Source: Liolophura sinensis | Lineage: Eukaryota; Mollusca; Polyplacophora; Chitonida; Chitonidae | Direction: 5' to 3' | Assembly (NCBI RefSeq): GCF_032854445.1 | Contig: NW_027017955.1 | Coordinates: 62,001 to 126,000, forward strand | Length of the DNA: 64,000 nucleotides | Shown: positions 18,071-31,283 of the stretch, in pieces | Layout of the letters: each line of letters opens with the position of its first letter | How positions within the stretch are numbered: position 1 is the first letter of the stretch | Notes under the pieces: model-generated | Told to the model about the DNA's origin: nothing | The model's input: only the letters and a program-made list of their open reading frames with translations | The model's database searches: none | Made by a program: the position numbers and the translations under genes

Positions 18071-20045
18071 ATGAATGAATGATTATGGCTTAACGCCACA
18101 TCGGCAATATTTCAGCCATACCGTGGCGAGAACAAGGTGAAAGCAAGAGACAATTAGGGTTTTCGATATGACAATATGAACACCAAAAGTAAAACAAAAA
18201 GTACAGACGTGATTAAAATCGAATAAAAGAAAAATAAGATTTAAAACTCGAAAACCAGGGTTAGAGTACATGTATAAATATATATAACTGTTTATCTATA
18301 GATATCCATGACAATTAAAATTTATATTTTATGATATAGGCCAATGGCCTTCAAACAATTTATGACAACATCGCCAGCGATGCTGTCAAACAAATCATAT
18401 ATAGAGTGGACTGTGTAGAATCTCTGCCGAACATGGGCAAAGTCTACACAGTCAACCAGAATATGTTTGATGCCATATTGAGCATCACATCCAACACACT
18501 CGGGAGCACTGCTCCCATCCAAGATGAAATTGTGTGTCAGATGAGAATGTCCAATACGGCATCTGGTTAAAACGACTTGGTCTCTACGAGACATATCAAA
18601 TGTATATGAATTATAGCCAATGACCGGATGAATGGCATGCAGTTTATTATGGACCTGCAAGTTCCATTCACCCTGCCAAAGGCCACGAATATATTTAAGA
18701 ATATTGGACTTCATGTCAGTATAAGGGATTTTTATCTTAGATATGGGTTTATTTAGGGCAGCTTTCGCCTCCCTGTCTGCGACTGTGTTTCCATGGATAC
18801 CAATATGACTTGGTATCCAGCAGAATATAATATCTTTACCTCTTCTAATTAATTTCCTATGTATAGCTAAAATTTGAAGGATCAAGGGATTTTTAAATTT
18901 ATTGTTCTGTATTGCCAATAGGCAAGACAACGAGTCAGTGCATATCATTGCCCTCTGGGCACACCCAGAAGAAACATATGATAAGGCCAGGAGTATACCT
19001 CTGGCCTCGGCAGAGAATATTGAAGAAGAGGATGGAAGACGAAAGGAAGAGACTCGCTGCTCCATGACAGCCGCAGTCGCAACCCTGTCCCCATCCTTCA
19101 ACCCGTCAGTATATATAAATTTATAATCCATATAATTAGCTTTAATTTCAGCAAAACCTTGCTGAATTATAAGAGAATTTATATTCGATTTATTATATTT
19201 ACGTAGATCAAATATTAGTTTAGGTTGTGGGAGAAGCCATGGAGGAGACTCCGGAAAAGACACCGGAGCTATATCCTCCAGCTTGATGTTAGCTCCCACA
19301 GTATGGTCCCGTATACGAAGACCGAACGAAGGGATCTTGTTAGGACATTTAGTATATTTGTCTACATACAATGGATTGAAAACACAGTCGTAGGCAGGGT
19401 TTGTTGGATGTGGTTTAAGCTTTGTAGCATATTGAAGGCTAAGTTTTATACGTCGGTTATATAAAGAAGGCTCATTTGCCTCCACGTATAAACGTTCTAC
19501 TGGTGAGGTTCTAAAAGCACCAAGGCTGAGCCTCAAACCTTGGTGATGAACAGGATCCAACATTTTAATGTACGAATTCCTAGCGGAACCGTAAATGATG
19601 GATCCATAGTCCAATTTAGACCTCACCAGAGAACGATATAAATTAAGTAAAACTGATCGGTCAGCACCCCAATCGGTGCTAGACACGACCTTAATTATAT
19701 CGAGAGCCTTTGTACATTTAGCTTTAAGCATTTTTATATGAGGTGTAATTGATATTCGATTTTTTGTCAAAAATAAAACCCCTAAAAATTTATTTTCTCC
19801 AAGAATTTTCACTGGTTTACCAAAAAAATTAAGTTCAGGGTCTAGAGGGAATTTCCGTTGATTACAAAAATGCATACCGACGGTTTTAGATGCGGAAAAT
19901 CTAAAACTATTGGCAACTGCCCATTTCTCGATCTTATTGAGACAAAGCTGCAGCTGCCGCTCGATGTTATTCATATTTTAAGCACGGTAGCATATCAGGA
20001 AATCATCTACATATAAAAAAAACCTCTGTGCCAGATGTCAATGTT
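18065..20045 (-). pseudogene. N1g LINE: RT tail, RNase H, CCHC and 3' UTR (U1/U2 junction copy)
   Basis: The (ATTC)n tail and 3' UTR span 18065-18321. An open frame of 550 codons runs 19974 to 18322: RT thumb (1-150), linker, RNase H with D290 (YTDG), E323 (AEAR), D347 (TDSL) and D400 (VADREAK), and a C493-C496-H504-C509 cluster. All four RNase H acids are kept, though the usual TDGS is TDGL. The RT palm is lost: the YVDD box sits just upstream, separated by a TAA and preceded by a one-base expansion of an A-run near 20017-20024. The element is 5'-truncated near 20045. It crosses the unit boundary at 19632. Confidence 0.85.
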
Positions 20046-20109
20046 ATAGCCAAACTAAACTATCAGGCAAAAGAAAGGTGTCACCGTATTTTTTTTCATA
20101 AAAAAAAAG

Positions 20110-20619
20110 TAAAAGCGCGGTTCCGGGTTTGACTCTAAGCAGGACTTAGTGTATGAATGCATAGTTTCCTCTACCAGAACGCATCGTCACCAACGCAGCA
20201 ACTGGAATTGTGAAATTGCGACCACATGCAAAACGTCCTTTTGAGGCATGGCTCGTGATGCACGTGCGGTAATGTTGCATAAATACTCTTGCTCGAAAGA
20301 GAAGACATTCAGTGACCGAAAAAACACCAACAGTATGCCAAGACTTGCGCAAGCGCAACGAGACCAGGCCATCGGTATGTCCACCATGGCAGTCTCGCAA
20401 CGTCACATTGCAAGAACGTTCAACTGCAGCCAAACCACCATCAGGAGGTTGTTGATACGCTATCAGCAGACAGGCCAGACCCAAGACAGACCAAGATCGG
20501 GAAGACCGAGGCTGAAGATCGCTACATCCGGCAGATCCACCTCCGAAACGTCAACAGCGGCGACGGCACTAGGCCATGTCATCAGCCCCAGAACAACACT
20601 GTGTCGTCTTCGTTCAACT
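20110..20619 (+). pseudogene. Tc1/mariner transposase remnant, 17-bp deletion form
   Basis: ATG 20335 (MPRLAQAQRDQAIGM) through the first HTH, GRPR linker and part of the second HTH. A 17-bp deletion after 20548, relative to U1, removes the IHVRNRF helix but happens to rejoin the shifted frame, so an open frame now runs into the LINE 5' UTR to 20667. That fused frame is accidental in my reading. Confidence 0.8.
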
Positions 20620-21405
20620 CCCCCGTGGGGTTTCCGGGGTGATAAAAATAGGACGTCAGTCCTCTAGGCAAGCTTGTCGTAAAAGTCGACTAACCTAGAG
20701 CTCTCCTGTGTGAGCCCGGTGAATATAATAGGCTCACATCTTCCCGGTTGTGTGAGAGGCAACTGGGGAGCGACCTGTTTGCCTTGGGTTGCGACCCGTG
20801 ATCAACGAGGACGGGATCCTGGTGGCTGAGGGCGTGTTGGTCTTGCGAGATCCTCACGCCCAACACGTCACTTTGGGCCTTACTTGGGGAGAGACGGGAG
20901 GTCGGATGGGCCCGATCCGATCAATCGGCTTGGTCACGCCTTTCCTCTGCGTGGCCCCAAAATTTCTCCATAACACCACTCAGTAAAGAATAAATGTTAT
21001 TTCTGAAATTTTGTTTGCGGTACTACGTTTTCAGGCGGTGGCTCATGGACCAATCGAGTAGTATGTGTCTGATGTGTGACCTTATTAGCCTAATGGGGTT
21101 TGCTTATGGACGTGGAGTCCTTGGTGCGTTTCCTGGTGGGTAACCCCAGGTTCAGGCATCGCCCTTGTTGGCACTCCGTGGGTGGGGTGGGGAACACGTG
21201 GGGTGAATTCGTATTATATATTGATTATGTCTATCCTAACCCTTCCAAACCAAATGTATCTAACAAATAAAATAACCAGGTCTTCCTCTCATCCGACTTC
21301 GTCGAATGCTGACAAAAAGAGGGAGTTAGAGGTTTTGTCAGGCTGCCTTGATAATGCGCAGGATACATGGCCGCCTTTCATCGTTCTCTCAACAAGGAGT
21401 GAACA
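20620..21405 (+). mobile_element. N1b fragment in U2 (5' UTR, ORF1 start)
   Basis: 5' UTR 20620-21226 and ORF1 fragment 21227-21415, truncated by the inverted tail. A Lys-to-Glu change (KKRE) separates it from U1. Confidence 0.8.
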
Positions 21406-21597
21406 GAATGAATGAATGATTATGGCTTAACGCCACATCGGCAATATTTCAGCCATATCGTGGCGAGAACAAGGTCAAAAAGTGAGATGGTTAAGGTTTT
21501 CGATATAATAATATGAACACCAAAAGTAAAACAAAAAGTACAGACATGTTTAAAATAGTATGAAAGAAAAATAAGAGTTAAAACTCGAAAACCAGGG
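21406..21597 (-). mobile_element. Inverted N1 3' tail in U2
   Basis: Same 192-bp tail as 5795-5986, forming an inverted repeat with the UTR at about 22310-22500. Confidence 0.8.
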
Positions 21598-22503
21598 GTT
21601 GTGCCCAGAGGGCAATGATATGCACTGACTCGTTGTCTTGCTTATTGGCAATACAGAACAATAAATTTAAAAATCCCTTGATCCTTCAAATTTTAGCTAT
21701 ACAGGAATTAATTAGGAAGCTAATTAGAAGAGGTAAAGATATTATATTCTGCTGGATACCAAGTCATATTGGTATCCATGGAAACACAGTCGCAGACAGG
21801 GAGGCGAAAGCTGCCCTAAATAAACCCATATCTAAGATAAAAATCCCTTATACTGACATGAAGTCCAATATTCTTAAATATATTCGTGGCCTTTGGCAGG
21901 GTGAATGGAACTTGCAGGTCCATAATAAACTGCATGTTATTCATCCGGTCATTGGCTATAATTCATATACACTTGATATGTCTCGTAGAGACCAAGTCGT
22001 TTTAACCAGATGCCATATTGGGCATTCTCGTCTAACGCACAATTTCATACTAGATGGGAGCAGTGCTCCCGAGTGTGTTGGATGTGATGCTCAATATGGC
22101 ATCAAACATATCTTGGTTGACTGTGTCGACTTTGCCCATGTTGGGCAAAGATTCTACACAGTCAACTCTATATATGATTTATTTGACAGCATCGCTGGCG
22201 ATGTTGTCATAAATTATTTGAAGGCCCTTGGCCTATATCATAAAATATAAAATTTAATTGTCACAAATATCTATAGATAAACAGTTATATACATATAGAT
22301 TGATTTACACATATACTATAACCCTGGTTTTCGAGTTTTAACTCTTATTTTTCTTTTATACGATTTTTAACAGGTCTACTTTTTGTTTTACTTTTGATGT
22401 TTATATTATCATATCGAAAACCTTAACCGTCTCGCGTTTTCACCTTGTTCTCGCCACGATATGGCTGAAATATTGCCAATGTGGGGTTACGCCATATTCA
22501 TTC
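21598..22503 (+). pseudogene. N1c RNase H fragment in U2
   Basis: Open 21600-22250, ending GLYHKI as in the intact C-terminus. One Arg of the TRCRIGH motif before the Cys/His cluster is His here (TRCHIGH), a change shared by U2-U4 but not U1. Confidence 0.8.
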
Positions 22504-22894
22504 TAGGTCAGTCGCCTTTCACGACAAGATTATCTGCAGAGTCTATCGGAGCTGGGGCTTAACATATTTCCACTACACACTGCAAGTAGCTTGGGCCGTG
22601 GAAGGCCTAGTCGTGGAAGCAAATGAAAACTGCGGGCCTGTATTCCAACAAATCCGACCAGGGTGTGGGGACCACCAGGTCCTGAGGAAGGATCTACTTT
22701 CCCTATCCCCCTGCGTGCGGTCCAAATAAATGCATTTATTGCGTCAGGTAGAAACCTCAATCCACCAAATCCAGGTCTAACCTGACGCGTTTGACCATAG
22801 CAATGGAGATGAACCACGCGAGGTGCATACGGCACGCTCTTTCGTGACCCACCACTTCTGCTAGGTCACGTGACCACAAGTTACTGCCCCTCCC
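22504..22894. other. Unassigned spacer in U2
   Basis: Counterpart of 6893-7283. The hairpin after the ATGCAT palindrome is better matched here (GCGTCAGGTAGA against TCTAACCTGACGC). No gene seen. Confidence 0.4.
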
Positions 22895-23460
22895 CCCGTG
22901 GGATCTCCGGGGTCATAAGAGTAGGACCCCAGTTCTCTAGGCAAGACTGTCGTACGAGGCGACTAGCTTAGAGTGTGGTTCTGGTGAATAGAATAATTTC
23001 ACAGCCTCCCTGGGCTTGTCGTACAAAGTGAATAAAAGGGTCAACCTGTTTGCCGTGGGTTGCGACCCGTGATAGGGGAGGACGGGATTCTGGTGCCTGA
23101 GGGCGGGTTGGCCTTGCGAGATCCTCACGTATAACAGTCTACTTCGGTCCTTACTTCTGCAAAGACGGCCGGTCGGAGGGCCCGTTCCGAGGTCACGCCA
23201 GTCCGGATGTCCGGGCATCAACCTTCATATATCTCGATTTCGTATAAATTGACTACTTTCCGTGTTGGACGTTTTTAGTGAGATGTTGGGATGTCTGGAC
23301 GGTGGTTGCGGGGTCAATCGACTTGGCCGTTTATAGTTTATTAGCCTGGCGGAGTATGAGCGAAGAATCCACCTTACCGAGGATGGCGTAGAACTCTCTG
23401 CTGCTTACCCGCAGGAGGCGTTCCATCGTATATGTAATGGCACTCCGTTGCTGGTTAAGG
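22895..23460 (+). mobile_element. Diverged N1-type 5' UTR in U2
   Basis: Collinear with 7284-7849. At its right edge a G-to-C change breaks the GGTTAAGGT duplication seen in U1. Confidence 0.65.
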
Positions 23461-25278
23461 TGCTTAAGGTTTTCGAAATGATGGCGAGAACATGAAAAAT
23501 AAAACAAAAAGTACAGACATGTTTAAAATCAGATAAGAAAAAACCAAACAAGTTAAAACTCCAAAACCAGTATATTTAAAAAGTACTATATCTGGAAAGC
23601 TATATGTATGTACCATTTTATCCATAAATATTAACACATAAACAAATTTATATTTTATGATATAGGCCAATGGTCTTCAAATATTTTATGACAACATCGC
23701 CAGCGATCATATATAGAGTTGACTGTATAGAATCTTTGCCGAACATGAGCAAAGTCAACCAGGGTATGTTTGATGCCGTATTCTGCATCACATCCAATAT
23801 ACTCGGGAGCACTGCTCCCATCTAGGATGAAATTGTGTGTCAGATGAGAATGCCCAATACGACACCTCGTTAAAACTACTTGGTCTCTGCGAGACATTTG
23901 ACGGTCTGCCAGTAACCTGCGGATGGTCGTGGGTTTCCCCCGTGCTGTGAGCGGTTTCCACCCACCATAATGCTGGCCGCCGTCGTACAAGTGAAATATT
24001 CTTGAGTACGGCGTAAAACAACAATCAAATCAAAAAAAAAAAAACAGACATTTTACAATTATAGGCATTGTAGCCAATGACAGGGTGAATAGCATGCAGT
24101 TTATTGTGGATCTGCAAGACCCACCCGCCCTGCCAAAGGCGACAAATACATTTAAGAATATTAGACTTTGTCAGTATACGGTGTTTTAACCAGAGATACA
24201 GGTTTATACTGGGCAGCTTTCGCTTCCCTGTCCACGACTGTGTTTCTATGGATACCAGTGCGACTTGGTATCCAACAGAATATAATATCTTTACCTTTTT
24301 TAAATTAGTTTTCTATGTTTGCCTATTATCTTAAGTATCAATGGATTTTTAAATCATTATTCTGAATTGCCAAAAGGCAGGACTGGGAGTCGCTGCATAT
24401 CACTGCCCTCTGGGCATGCCCCGAGGAAACATATGATAAGGCCAGGAGTATAGCCCTGGCCTGTGCAGAAAAGGTAGAAAATGAAGGTGGCAGACGAAGA
24501 GAAGTGACCCGCTGATCTAAGACAGCCGCAACCGCAACCCTGTCCCCATCCTTTGACCCGTCAGTATATATATATATATATATTTATAGTCTATATAATC
24601 AGCCTTCATGTTAGCAAAACTTTGCTCAATAATAAGAGGATTTGTACTTGATTTATTATATTTACGTAGATCAAATATTAGTTCAGGGTGTGGAAGAAGC
24701 CAGGGAGGAGACTCCGGAAAAGACACTGGAGCTATATCCTCTTGCTCCATGTTAGCTCTCACAATATGGTCCCGTATACGCAGATCAAACGGAGGGATCT
24801 TGTCAGGACATTTATTAAATTTATCTACATATGATGGATTAAAAACACAGCTTAAAGCTCATCCAACAAACCCTGCCTACGAGTTAGTAGCATATTGAAG
24901 GCTAAGTTTTATACGTCGGTTATATAAAGAAGGCTCATTTTCCTCCACTTATAAACTCTCCACACGGGGATGTTCTAAAAGCACCAAGGCTGAACCTCAA
25001 ACCTTGGTGATGAACAGGATCCAACATTTTAATATACGACTTCCTAGCGGAACCGTAAAAGATGGATCCATAGTCCAATTTAGACCTCACCAGAGAGCGA
25101 TATAAGTTAGGTAAAACTGATCGGTCAGCACCCCAATCGATGCTTGACACGACCATAATTATATCGAGAGCCTTTGTACATTTAGCTTGAAACATTTTCA
25201 TATGAGGTATAAAAGATAGCTTGCTATCAAATATTATACGTAAAAATCTTCTTTGTCCAACAATTTTAACCTGTTTTA
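23461..25278 (-). pseudogene. N1d LINE remnant in U2
   Basis: Same lesions as 7850-9668, including the missing ATTC tail and the (TA)n expansion near 24565-24582. A G/T difference near 25238 is a B-variant mark. Confidence 0.8.
23900..24045 (+). mobile_element. SINE in U2, variant B tail
   Basis: Same insertion site and AGACATTT duplication as in U1, with 13 A instead of 14. Confidence 0.8.
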
Positions 25279-25544
25279 CGTGGTCATTGTGGAGATTCTG
25301 TATTATCCGTATTGTGAAGCTTTGGGACTAGGCATGTTCACACTATGGGAACAGCTACAGTATATAGCACATAGAACCCGAGCAATAGCCAGTACATATA
25401 CACCGAAGCGTGAGTCCGGGGGTCAGTATAACCCGGTCAAACCAGTTTCTCGGCGACAAGTCCGCCTGCATGCGCACGGACTTTTAGTGTTCAACCACTG
25501 TGCCAGGTGCCTCTAAACAACACTTCTGTCACTCTTCTGAAATA
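25279..25544 (+). other. Leader of the coiled-coil ORF1 in U2
   Basis: Same leader and AAGTCCG/CGGACTT hairpin as 9669-9934. Confidence 0.4.
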
Positions 25545-26357
25545 ATGGATCAGTTACAGATTATCATGGACAGGCTTGGTAAGTTAGATTCTATGGTGAC
25601 AAGTGAAACACTGGAAAAAAAACTACAAAACACTGAAGCAAAAATAGTTACAAAGTTGACAAACCTAATTGAGCAGCAGGAAGCCAGAATCTTTACTTTA
25701 GAAAAAGAAAATGATACCCTTCGGGCAGACATGCATGAATTAAGATTACAACACGAACAAGATCAAGAAGAACTGGCCAGGGTAAACAGAGATATGCGAA
25801 ACTTAGAAGACAGGCAGAACGATTTGGAACAATACTCCCCTAAACAAAGTATACGGATTTACGGTGTAGATGGGGATACAGCCACAGAAACAACTGACGA
25901 ATGTTCCGAGAAAGTCGTTGACATCTTAACATCCAAACTAAAGCTGTCACTGACGTCTAGCGACATAAGTATAGCGCAGAGATTGAGACCGAAAAGACCT
26001 GACTTAAACACAGAACCAAGGGGTGTAATAGTAAAGTTCATATCACGACGACTTAAAGTTGAAGCGATAAAAAACAGAAGAGCCTTGAAAGGAGCAAACA
26101 TTGTGATTAAGGAAGACCTAACGCAGAAAAAGCAGGCTATTTTAAAAGCAGCATCTGCACACCCCATGATTCAATCCGCCTGGTCAAGAGATGGCAAAAT
26201 CTTCACCAAAGACTTCAACGAGGACGTAAGACAAGTGAAATCTACTGACTGCATAGACACTCTCATCAGTCTATCATCCCATACACCCAGAGTTCAAAGA
26301 CCACGTGACCAAAGAAGTGGGAGGCCAATAACCAACTCACCAGCCCCTATCAGCTAG
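25545..26357 (+). CDS. Coiled-coil/RRM ORF1 protein in U2
   Basis: Intact 270-codon frame, identical in protein to 9935-10747. Upstream leader and downstream loss of ORF2 are the same. Confidence 0.8.
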   Translation: MDQLQIIMDRLGKLDSMVTSETLEKKLQNTEAKIVTKLTNLIEQQEARIFTLEKENDTLRADMHELRLQHEQDQEELARVNRDMRNLEDRQNDLEQYSPKQSIRIYGVDGDTATETTDECSEKVVDILTSKLKLSLTSSDISIAQRLRPKRPDLNTEPRGVIVKFISRRLKVEAIKNRRALKGANIVIKEDLTQKKQAILKAASAHPMIQSAWSRDGKIFTKDFNEDVRQVKSTDCIDTLISLSSHTPRVQRPRDQRSGRPITNSPAPIS

Positions 26358-26715
26358 ATAACGATGGCTGCAATGTGAAGGATATATGCTATCTGATAAC
26401 TCAGTTTGCTCTCGTAAAGAAAAAATCATCTTAGAATTAATAGAGCATTTTAAGTTAACGAAGTACACAGCTTTAATGTGTCGAAAAAGAAATAGTATGC
26501 TCTTCTGCACAATAATATCAGAGATAAATATGATGGGTGCGATCGGCCATAAGATCTGTCAAAACCTATCAGCTTTCCCAATATGTATTTTATTCGCCAG
26601 AATCCACCTTGCCTTTTATATTCCATTCTTGTGTATGATCTTCTATACTCATAAGCTATACCCAAATCACAACAGATCACTATATTTAGGAATTATTCCA
26701 TGTCAGCTACAATAT
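26358..26715. other. Unassigned 3' flank in U2
   Basis: Same content as 10748-11105; nothing recognised. Confidence 0.4.
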
Positions 26716-26875
26716 GTGAGTGAGTGAGTGAAAGTTTTAACGTCGCTTTCAACAACATTTCAGTTTTATCGCGACAATAAAACGTCAAGTAGTCGATCTA
26801 CTACGGATAATTCATTTACTATTCGGTCAAAAAAGGACACCAGAAGTCGCATAACAAACAGACGGTAGTTTAAAA

Positions 26876-29800
26876 TCACAGCTTTCCTGCCATACCAATG
26901 GTAGAGAGAAAATCAAAAATAGTATCACTTTCTACAGAATTGAAAAGTTCTGAAAGAGAGCTCACGTGATAAAAGGAATCTCGTACAGGAGCAAAGTCGC
27001 CACAGTCAAGCAATATGTGCTTGACTGTGAACCGTTGATCACAAGCAAAGCAATGAGGAGCATCTTCTCCTTTCAACAAATACCCATGCGTAGCACGTGT
27101 GTGACCGATACGACACCTCCTCAAAATGCAAGAGCGGAGACGATGCCGTGAAAGGGAAGGCGCTGGACCAACAAACTGACGAATATCATGCAGTTTGTTG
27201 GTTGCCTGGTCATCCCATTGAGCCTGAAACAAGCGCTTGATATAGGAGCAAATAAGTGAACGCAAGTCCGAATATGGAACGTCAGTTTGGGTAGTAACGG
27301 AATGCAAAGCCGCCTTCGCGGCTTCATCTGCAGCAGTATTTCCAGGGATATCCATATGCCCTGGCACCCAACAAAAGACAATGATAAAGTCTTCATTAAG
27401 TCGTTTAAACATCTCCCTGATAGACGGAATGTCTGGATGTACAGGCGAACTAACCCAAATTGCCTGGAGGCAGCAAAGGGAGTCAGAGCAGATGAGAACT
27501 CTGCTACCTCCTAGCTTTGGAATGGACCGAAGTGCGCACAAAATTGCCTTGGTTTCTGCAGTAAATACAGAACAGGAATTTGGAAACCGAGTTGAAATGG
27601 TTCTAGGCCCAAGGACAGCGGCAGAAGCCACGCCATCATCATTCTTGGAACCGTCAGTGAATATGCGGTGATAAAATGGATACTTTGAACACATATTACT
27701 AAACTCCTGCTGGTATACTAAAGGGTTGGTGGAAGAATTCTTCAGGGAGGAGAGCGAGGTATCAACCTGAGGCTCAGGACATAACCACGGTGGATCTTCC
27801 TGGATGCGTATGGGGGTGATAGTATCCAGCCCAAGTCCAGCTGCTTGCACGTGTTCCTGAATGCGGACACCCAGTGGAGGAAAAATGGATGGCTTCTGAG
27901 CATATAAGTCTTCAAATTCCGGATGGAAGACACAATCAAAGGCCGGGTTGGATGGATTGGCTCTAAGCTTGGTGATATACTGTAAGGATGGTTCAGTTCT
28001 TCGAAGCTCCGGGGGAGGCTCGTTTGCCTCAACATACAGACTCTCCACAGGAGAGGTACGGAAAGCACCTAAGCACAACCGTAGGGCCTGGTGATGTATA
28101 GTATTGAGTTTCTTCAACTGGGAGCGCGACGGACCTCCATAAACACTGCAGGCATAGTCTAGCTTAGAACGAATCAGTGCTCGATAGAGCTGAAGTAGGG
28201 TTTCGTGATCCCCTCCCCATCGAGCACTAGAGACAACCTTCAAAATATTAAGCGCCTTTAGGCATCTGGCTCTAAGATAATTAATGTGAGATTTAAATGT
28301 AAGGTGGTTATCGAAGATCACCCCGAGGAATTTTGCCTCCGGCACAACCTTGATGGGAGACCCATCTAAAAATACCTTGGGGTCTTCATGGGGGAAGTAC
28401 TTCCGACAAAAGTGTACACAGTCTTCGACTTGGAGAACTTAAATCCGTTCTCCAGTGCCCAGGCATGGATTTTGTTAAGACAAATCTGCAGCTGTCTCTC
28501 AATGGTGTGCATACCTTTGCCTCGACAAGAGATACCAAGATCGTCCACAAAAAGGGACGCATTCATACTAGGAGATAAAACTCTGGCAAGGCTATTAATC
28601 TTACTGCTAAAGAGAGTAACTGATAAAATGCTGCCTTGAGGAACCCCCTGATCTTGTTCAAAGTAGTCAGATAGGGTAGCCCCAACCCGAACTTGGAAGT
28701 GACGATGGTCTAAGAATTTACGAATAAAGTCAGGAAGCCGACCTCTAAGTCCAAATCCATGCATATCTTTCAGAATGCCATATTTCCAAGTAGTGTCATA
28801 TGCTTTTTCCAGATCAAAAAAGACAGATACGACATGGTCACGATTAACGATACCGTTCTTAATAAAGCATTCTAGACGAACAAGGTGATCAACAGTACTG
28901 CGATTCCTTCGAAATCCACATTGAATGTCGCTTATCAACTCATTAGTCTCCAAAATCCACACCATGCGATCGTTAATCATCCTCTCCATAGTCTTGCATA
29001 CACAACTGGTTAAGGAAATAGGACGATAGTTATTTGGATCGGTAGAATCCTTTCCGGGCTTTGGGATGGGGACAATAATAGCGTTTTGCCATGAGGCAGG
29101 AAAATTCCCGGAAATCCAAATGGTATTAAAAATTCCAAGAAGCACCCTCAAACAAGGAAGATTCTGGAAGGTGTCGTAAAAGCTGATAGTGGATATCATC
29201 TGGCCCTGGAGTTGAATCATGGGCCTTGCTCAGGGATGCGGATAGTTCATGTAGAGAAAATGTAGCATTGTAGGATTCTTCATTTGAGGATGTAAAATCA
29301 AGATAACTTGCCTCGGTCCGTTCCTTGTCACGCTGGAACTGAGGCAAGTAATTATCTGAAGACGAATGGTGCGCAAAAGAAGCGCCCAACCTATTGGCTA
29401 TGTCAAGTTTTTCTGTCAAAGAATTATTCCCGTCTTTAAGATGATTGACAGTGACATTGGATCCCTTGCCTTTGCAGTGGATCATATTCCAGACTTTTGA
29501 CATAGGGGTACGATGATTAATCTTAGAAACATAACGTTTCCAAGAGTCACGTTTGGACTGTTTGATAGTCCTACAAGCTTTAGCTCCAGTACGCCTAACA
29601 TCGTCTAAATTACCGGGAGATGGTCTACATCGGTACACGCGCTCAGCACGTTTCCTGAAACGCCTAGCTCGTTTACAGTCCTCCGTGAACCACGGTTTCT
29701 TAATACAGGGAACCGCACAAGATTTCGGGATACATTTGGAGGATACATTTGGAGGCTACATCGATTAGCTGATCCGAGAATAACTGGATAGGATCAACTG

Positions 29801-30558
29801 CATCAAGAAAAAGGTCGCTAGTAAGTGTTTCACCACACAGAACAGCAAAGCGGGGCCAGTCTGCTTAATCATAATTAAAGCGTGGAAGGGAGGAAGATAC
29901 CGGCTCCTCAAGGGTAAGTATGGTGGGGAAGTGGTCGCTTCCGCACAGATCATCATGGACGCTCCAGCTGAATTCCGATCTTAGCCCTGCATCAGCCAGA
30001 GCTAAATCAAGGATCGAATAAATGCCCTTTGCAGGATGAAGGTAAGTATGTGTGCCATCATTTAAGTCGCATAGAGAGTTATTAGATATAAAATCCTCCA
30101 ATACAGAGCCCTTCTGGTTACGTTTAGAGTCACCCCAGAGAACACTATGGGCATTAAAGTCACCCCAAAGAAGGCACGGTGTAGGTAATTGATCACATAG
30201 ATTTTGCAGCTCTTGTTGGTGAAGAGTAGAAGAAGGTGGTATATAAATACAACAGATTGTTAATACTATACCCAGTATGATACGCACTGCCACCGCCTGC
30301 AAATCGGTGTTCAGTGCCATTTTATTGTGTATTACACCCTGCCTAATCAAAAGAGAAGAACCCCCTGATGCCTTTTCCATTCGTAGACGTGACAACAGCG
30401 TGATGACATACATAACCTCGACATTGATAACTAGGATCAGTCAGAGTTTCCTGCAAGTTAAAAGCTATAGGACTGAGGTCTTGAGCTAACATCTGGAGCT
30501 CTGCGAGGTTATACCTCAATCCTCTACAGTTCCACTGTAAGATCTTTGTAGTAGCCAT
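26876..30558 (-). pseudogene. N2 ORF2 in U2
   Basis: Shows the complete endonuclease in two frames: QWNCRGL and LQET (30558-30343), then CIYIPP, LLWGDFNAH, SILDLALAD and CGSDHF (30413-29865). The catalytic His and Asp of the SDH motif are therefore present. A TAA at 29865-29867 replaces a Lys codon before ADWPRFA, further stops follow to about 29640, and the RT frameshifts are those of U1. B-type residues: Thr in SSTNPL, Gln in LHQQEL. Confidence 0.85.
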
Positions 30559-30567
30559 TATTAATAT

Positions 30568-31271
30568 TTATTTACTCTTTTTCTTTTTTCTGGACTTCTT
30601 ATACATCGCTGCCCTACGCTCAGCAAAATCCTCCTGTGACAACGTTATCAACATCCTCTGCTTTTTAGCCTTGTCAACTTTAGAGTCTCGTCGCAATGTG
30701 CGATAATACGACCCCACGGATGTTGAGACAGGTACCAAGACCTCATCCTTGCCATTGGTATAGGCAGGCAAGTCTTCGGGTGCATCCATTTCCGAAAGAG
30801 ATTCCTCCATATTGGATTCTCCACCAGTCCTAGACATATCAGATTGCTGAGAGCTTCCCTGAGGATCAAGGCAATGTGCTATATCTCTAGTGTCTAACTG
30901 TGACATTGTAGACGGGTCAGGACTGAACGTGCTACCCCATAAGGACGGGCTCTTACCAAGTGCACCTTTGGAGGGCATCACGCCACTGGATTGCGTCTCC
31001 TTAATGCAGGATGGCGTTGTATCCGAAATTTCTGACGATCAAGAGGTAAGGAGGAATTCGAGATTTGACTCATACCGACAACCCACTCCGGGCTATTTGA
31101 TGTCTGAGATGCCTCGCAAAGGCTCTGGGGCCCACCTACTACTGGCGATTCGCTTAACTTCCTTACCTTATTTGTAGCACTCTCCAGCTTCCTCGTTGTC
31201 AGCAGCAGAGTTATCCAAAGTCCCTTTATTTTGTTGACTGGAAGGAACAGACTCGGCAGAAACCCCAATTT
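30568..31271 (-). pseudogene. N2 ORF1 C-terminal part in U2
   Basis: 137-codon open stretch 30981-30568 with B-type residues Asp (NGKDEV) and Val (TSVGS); upstream frame broken. Confidence 0.55.
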
Positions 31272-31283
31272 CCATATCATCCC

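Larger units (their letters stand above)
4002..19631. repeat. Tandem unit U1 (variant A, 15,630 bp, array edge)
   Basis: First unit of the array, set from the first base at which the flank becomes identical to the internal copies. Variant A marks: 14 A in the SINE tail (8421-8434), four ATTC repeats at 15653-15668, and a 13-bp stretch present at 15961-15973. Private to U1 are a 381-bp deletion replaced by 8 bp at 14269-14276, a 17-bp stretch lost from the Tc1 remnant of all other units, and extra substitutions over 4400-6900. This fits an edge unit escaping homogenisation. Confidence 0.9.
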
